Shown here: in pieces, positions 34,270-34,690 of the stretch
Layout: every line of letters begins with the position of its first letter
How positions within the stretch are numbered: the first letter of the stretch is position 1
Origin: Deltaproteobacteria bacterium
GTDB lineage: Bacteria > Myxococcota_A > UBA9160
DNA: 34,690 bases
Direction of reading: 5' to 3'
Assembly (NCBI GenBank): GCA_020849175.1
Contig: JADLGR010000027.1
Span: 1-34,690 of the forward strand
Notes under the pieces: model-generated
What the model was told of the DNA's origin: nothing
What the model saw: only the letters and a program-made list of their open reading frames with translations
Database searches by the model: none
Translations under genes and position numbers: made by a program

Positions 34270-34665
34270 GTGTCTGATCATTCCAACGCGCAGCTCGCGC
34301 GATCCGCATGGCGGGCGGTTTCGAGTGGCGACGTCGAAGCGCTCGAGCGCATGCTCGCTCCCGACGTCGTTTGGCACGCGACGGCGCGCGCGCCGTGGCA
34401 GGGAGACCACGCCGGACCTCGAGCGGTTTCCGACTTCCTGGCGCGCATCGGCGAGCTGATGCAGGTCTTCGACGCGCGGCTCGACGACGTCCTCGCGAGC
34501 GCGGACCGCGTCGCCATGGTCTTCCACGTCCACGCGAAGGTGGCCGCGCGCGCGATCGAGATCGACTACCTGCTCCTCGCGCGCGTGAAGGGTGGCCGCG
34601 CAGCAGAGATCTGGACGCTACCGCTCGATCCGTCCGCGCTCGCTGCCTTCTTCGGGCACCGGTAG
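34270..34665 (+). CDS. SnoaL/NTF2-like family protein
   Basis: A 131-residue protein with the NTF2-like alpha+beta fold pattern: helix 1 (AQLARSAWRAVSSGDVEALE), then MLAPDVVWHAT, a second helix (AVSDFLARIGELM) and a curved beta-sheet ending AEIWTLPLD. SnoaL-like proteins include cyclases, hydratases and ligand-binding proteins, so no function is assigned. The start GTG at 34270 is preferred because GGAGG (34260-34264) precedes it by 5 bases; GTG at 34258 would add four residues. It follows the STT3-like gene by 18 bases and may be co-transcribed. Confidence 0.8.
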   Translation: MSDHSNAQLARSAWRAVSSGDVEALERMLAPDVVWHATARAPWQGDHAGPRAVSDFLARIGELMQVFDARLDDVLASADRVAMVFHVHAKVAARAIEIDYLLLARVKGGRAAEIWTLPLDPSALAAFFGHR

Positions 34666-34690
34666 TCGACGCGGATCCGGACGCCGCACC

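Overview
The window is about 34.7 kb of uniformly GC-rich, gene-dense bacterial DNA. An Alternative Complex III operon, an LPS gene (kdsB), an inner-membrane STT3-like protein and a pyrophosphate-type phosphofructokinase point to an aerobic, Gram-negative bacterium. A deltaproteobacteria-related lineage (Myxococcota or Binatota-like) is my inference; there is no rRNA or tRNA here to test it. I see no insertion sequence, phage, CRISPR array or abrupt composition change. Many starts are GTG or TTG, and two look like ATT and CTG.

Layout. (1) Bases 1-5306, + strand: the 3' part of an Alternative Complex III operon, actB (cut by the window edge), actC, actD, actE and actF, tightly packed with three overlapping junctions. 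This complex oxidises quinol in the cytoplasmic membrane. A rhomboid-like membrane protein with a cytoplasmic tail follows (5329-6777). (2) 6767-8595, - strand: purU followed by a membrane-anchored metallo-beta-lactamase-fold protein that has lost almost all of its metal ligands. (3) 8596-9075: the only long gene-free stretch, with several hairpins and a terminator-like end just before an acyl-CoA synthetase (9076-10689). (4) 10720-12660, - strand: zinc-independent type ribosomal proteins S14 and L31B followed by a B12-binding-type radical SAM protein. (5) 12781-16174: a short-chain dehydrogenase, a rhomboid protease, an enoyl-CoA hydratase-family protein and kdsB. (6) 16195-21203, + strand: an orphan ParA-like ATPase, a PPi-type phosphofructokinase, a membrane M28 peptidase and a class III aminotransferase. 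(7) 21261-27026, - strand: aldo/keto reductase, enoyl-CoA hydratase-family protein and a pair of ABC exporter half-subunits. (8) 27073-34665, + strand: Gfo/Idh/MocA oxidoreductase, flavin/2Fe-2S reductase, VOC-family protein, SulP transporter, an STT3/PglB-like membrane protein and a SnoaL-like protein.

Most of this is ordinary chromosomal metabolism. The acyl-CoA synthetase, the two hydratase-family proteins, the SDR and the ketosteroid-hydroxylase-reductase-like protein suggest acyl-CoA, lipid or steroid degradation, but they do not form one cluster. The points most worth a second look are the metal-ligand-less MBL protein next to purU, the structured gene-free stretch at 8640-9075, the solitary STT3-like protein with an altered WWDYG motif, the orphan ParA next to a PPi-type phosphofructokinase, and the non-standard start codons.
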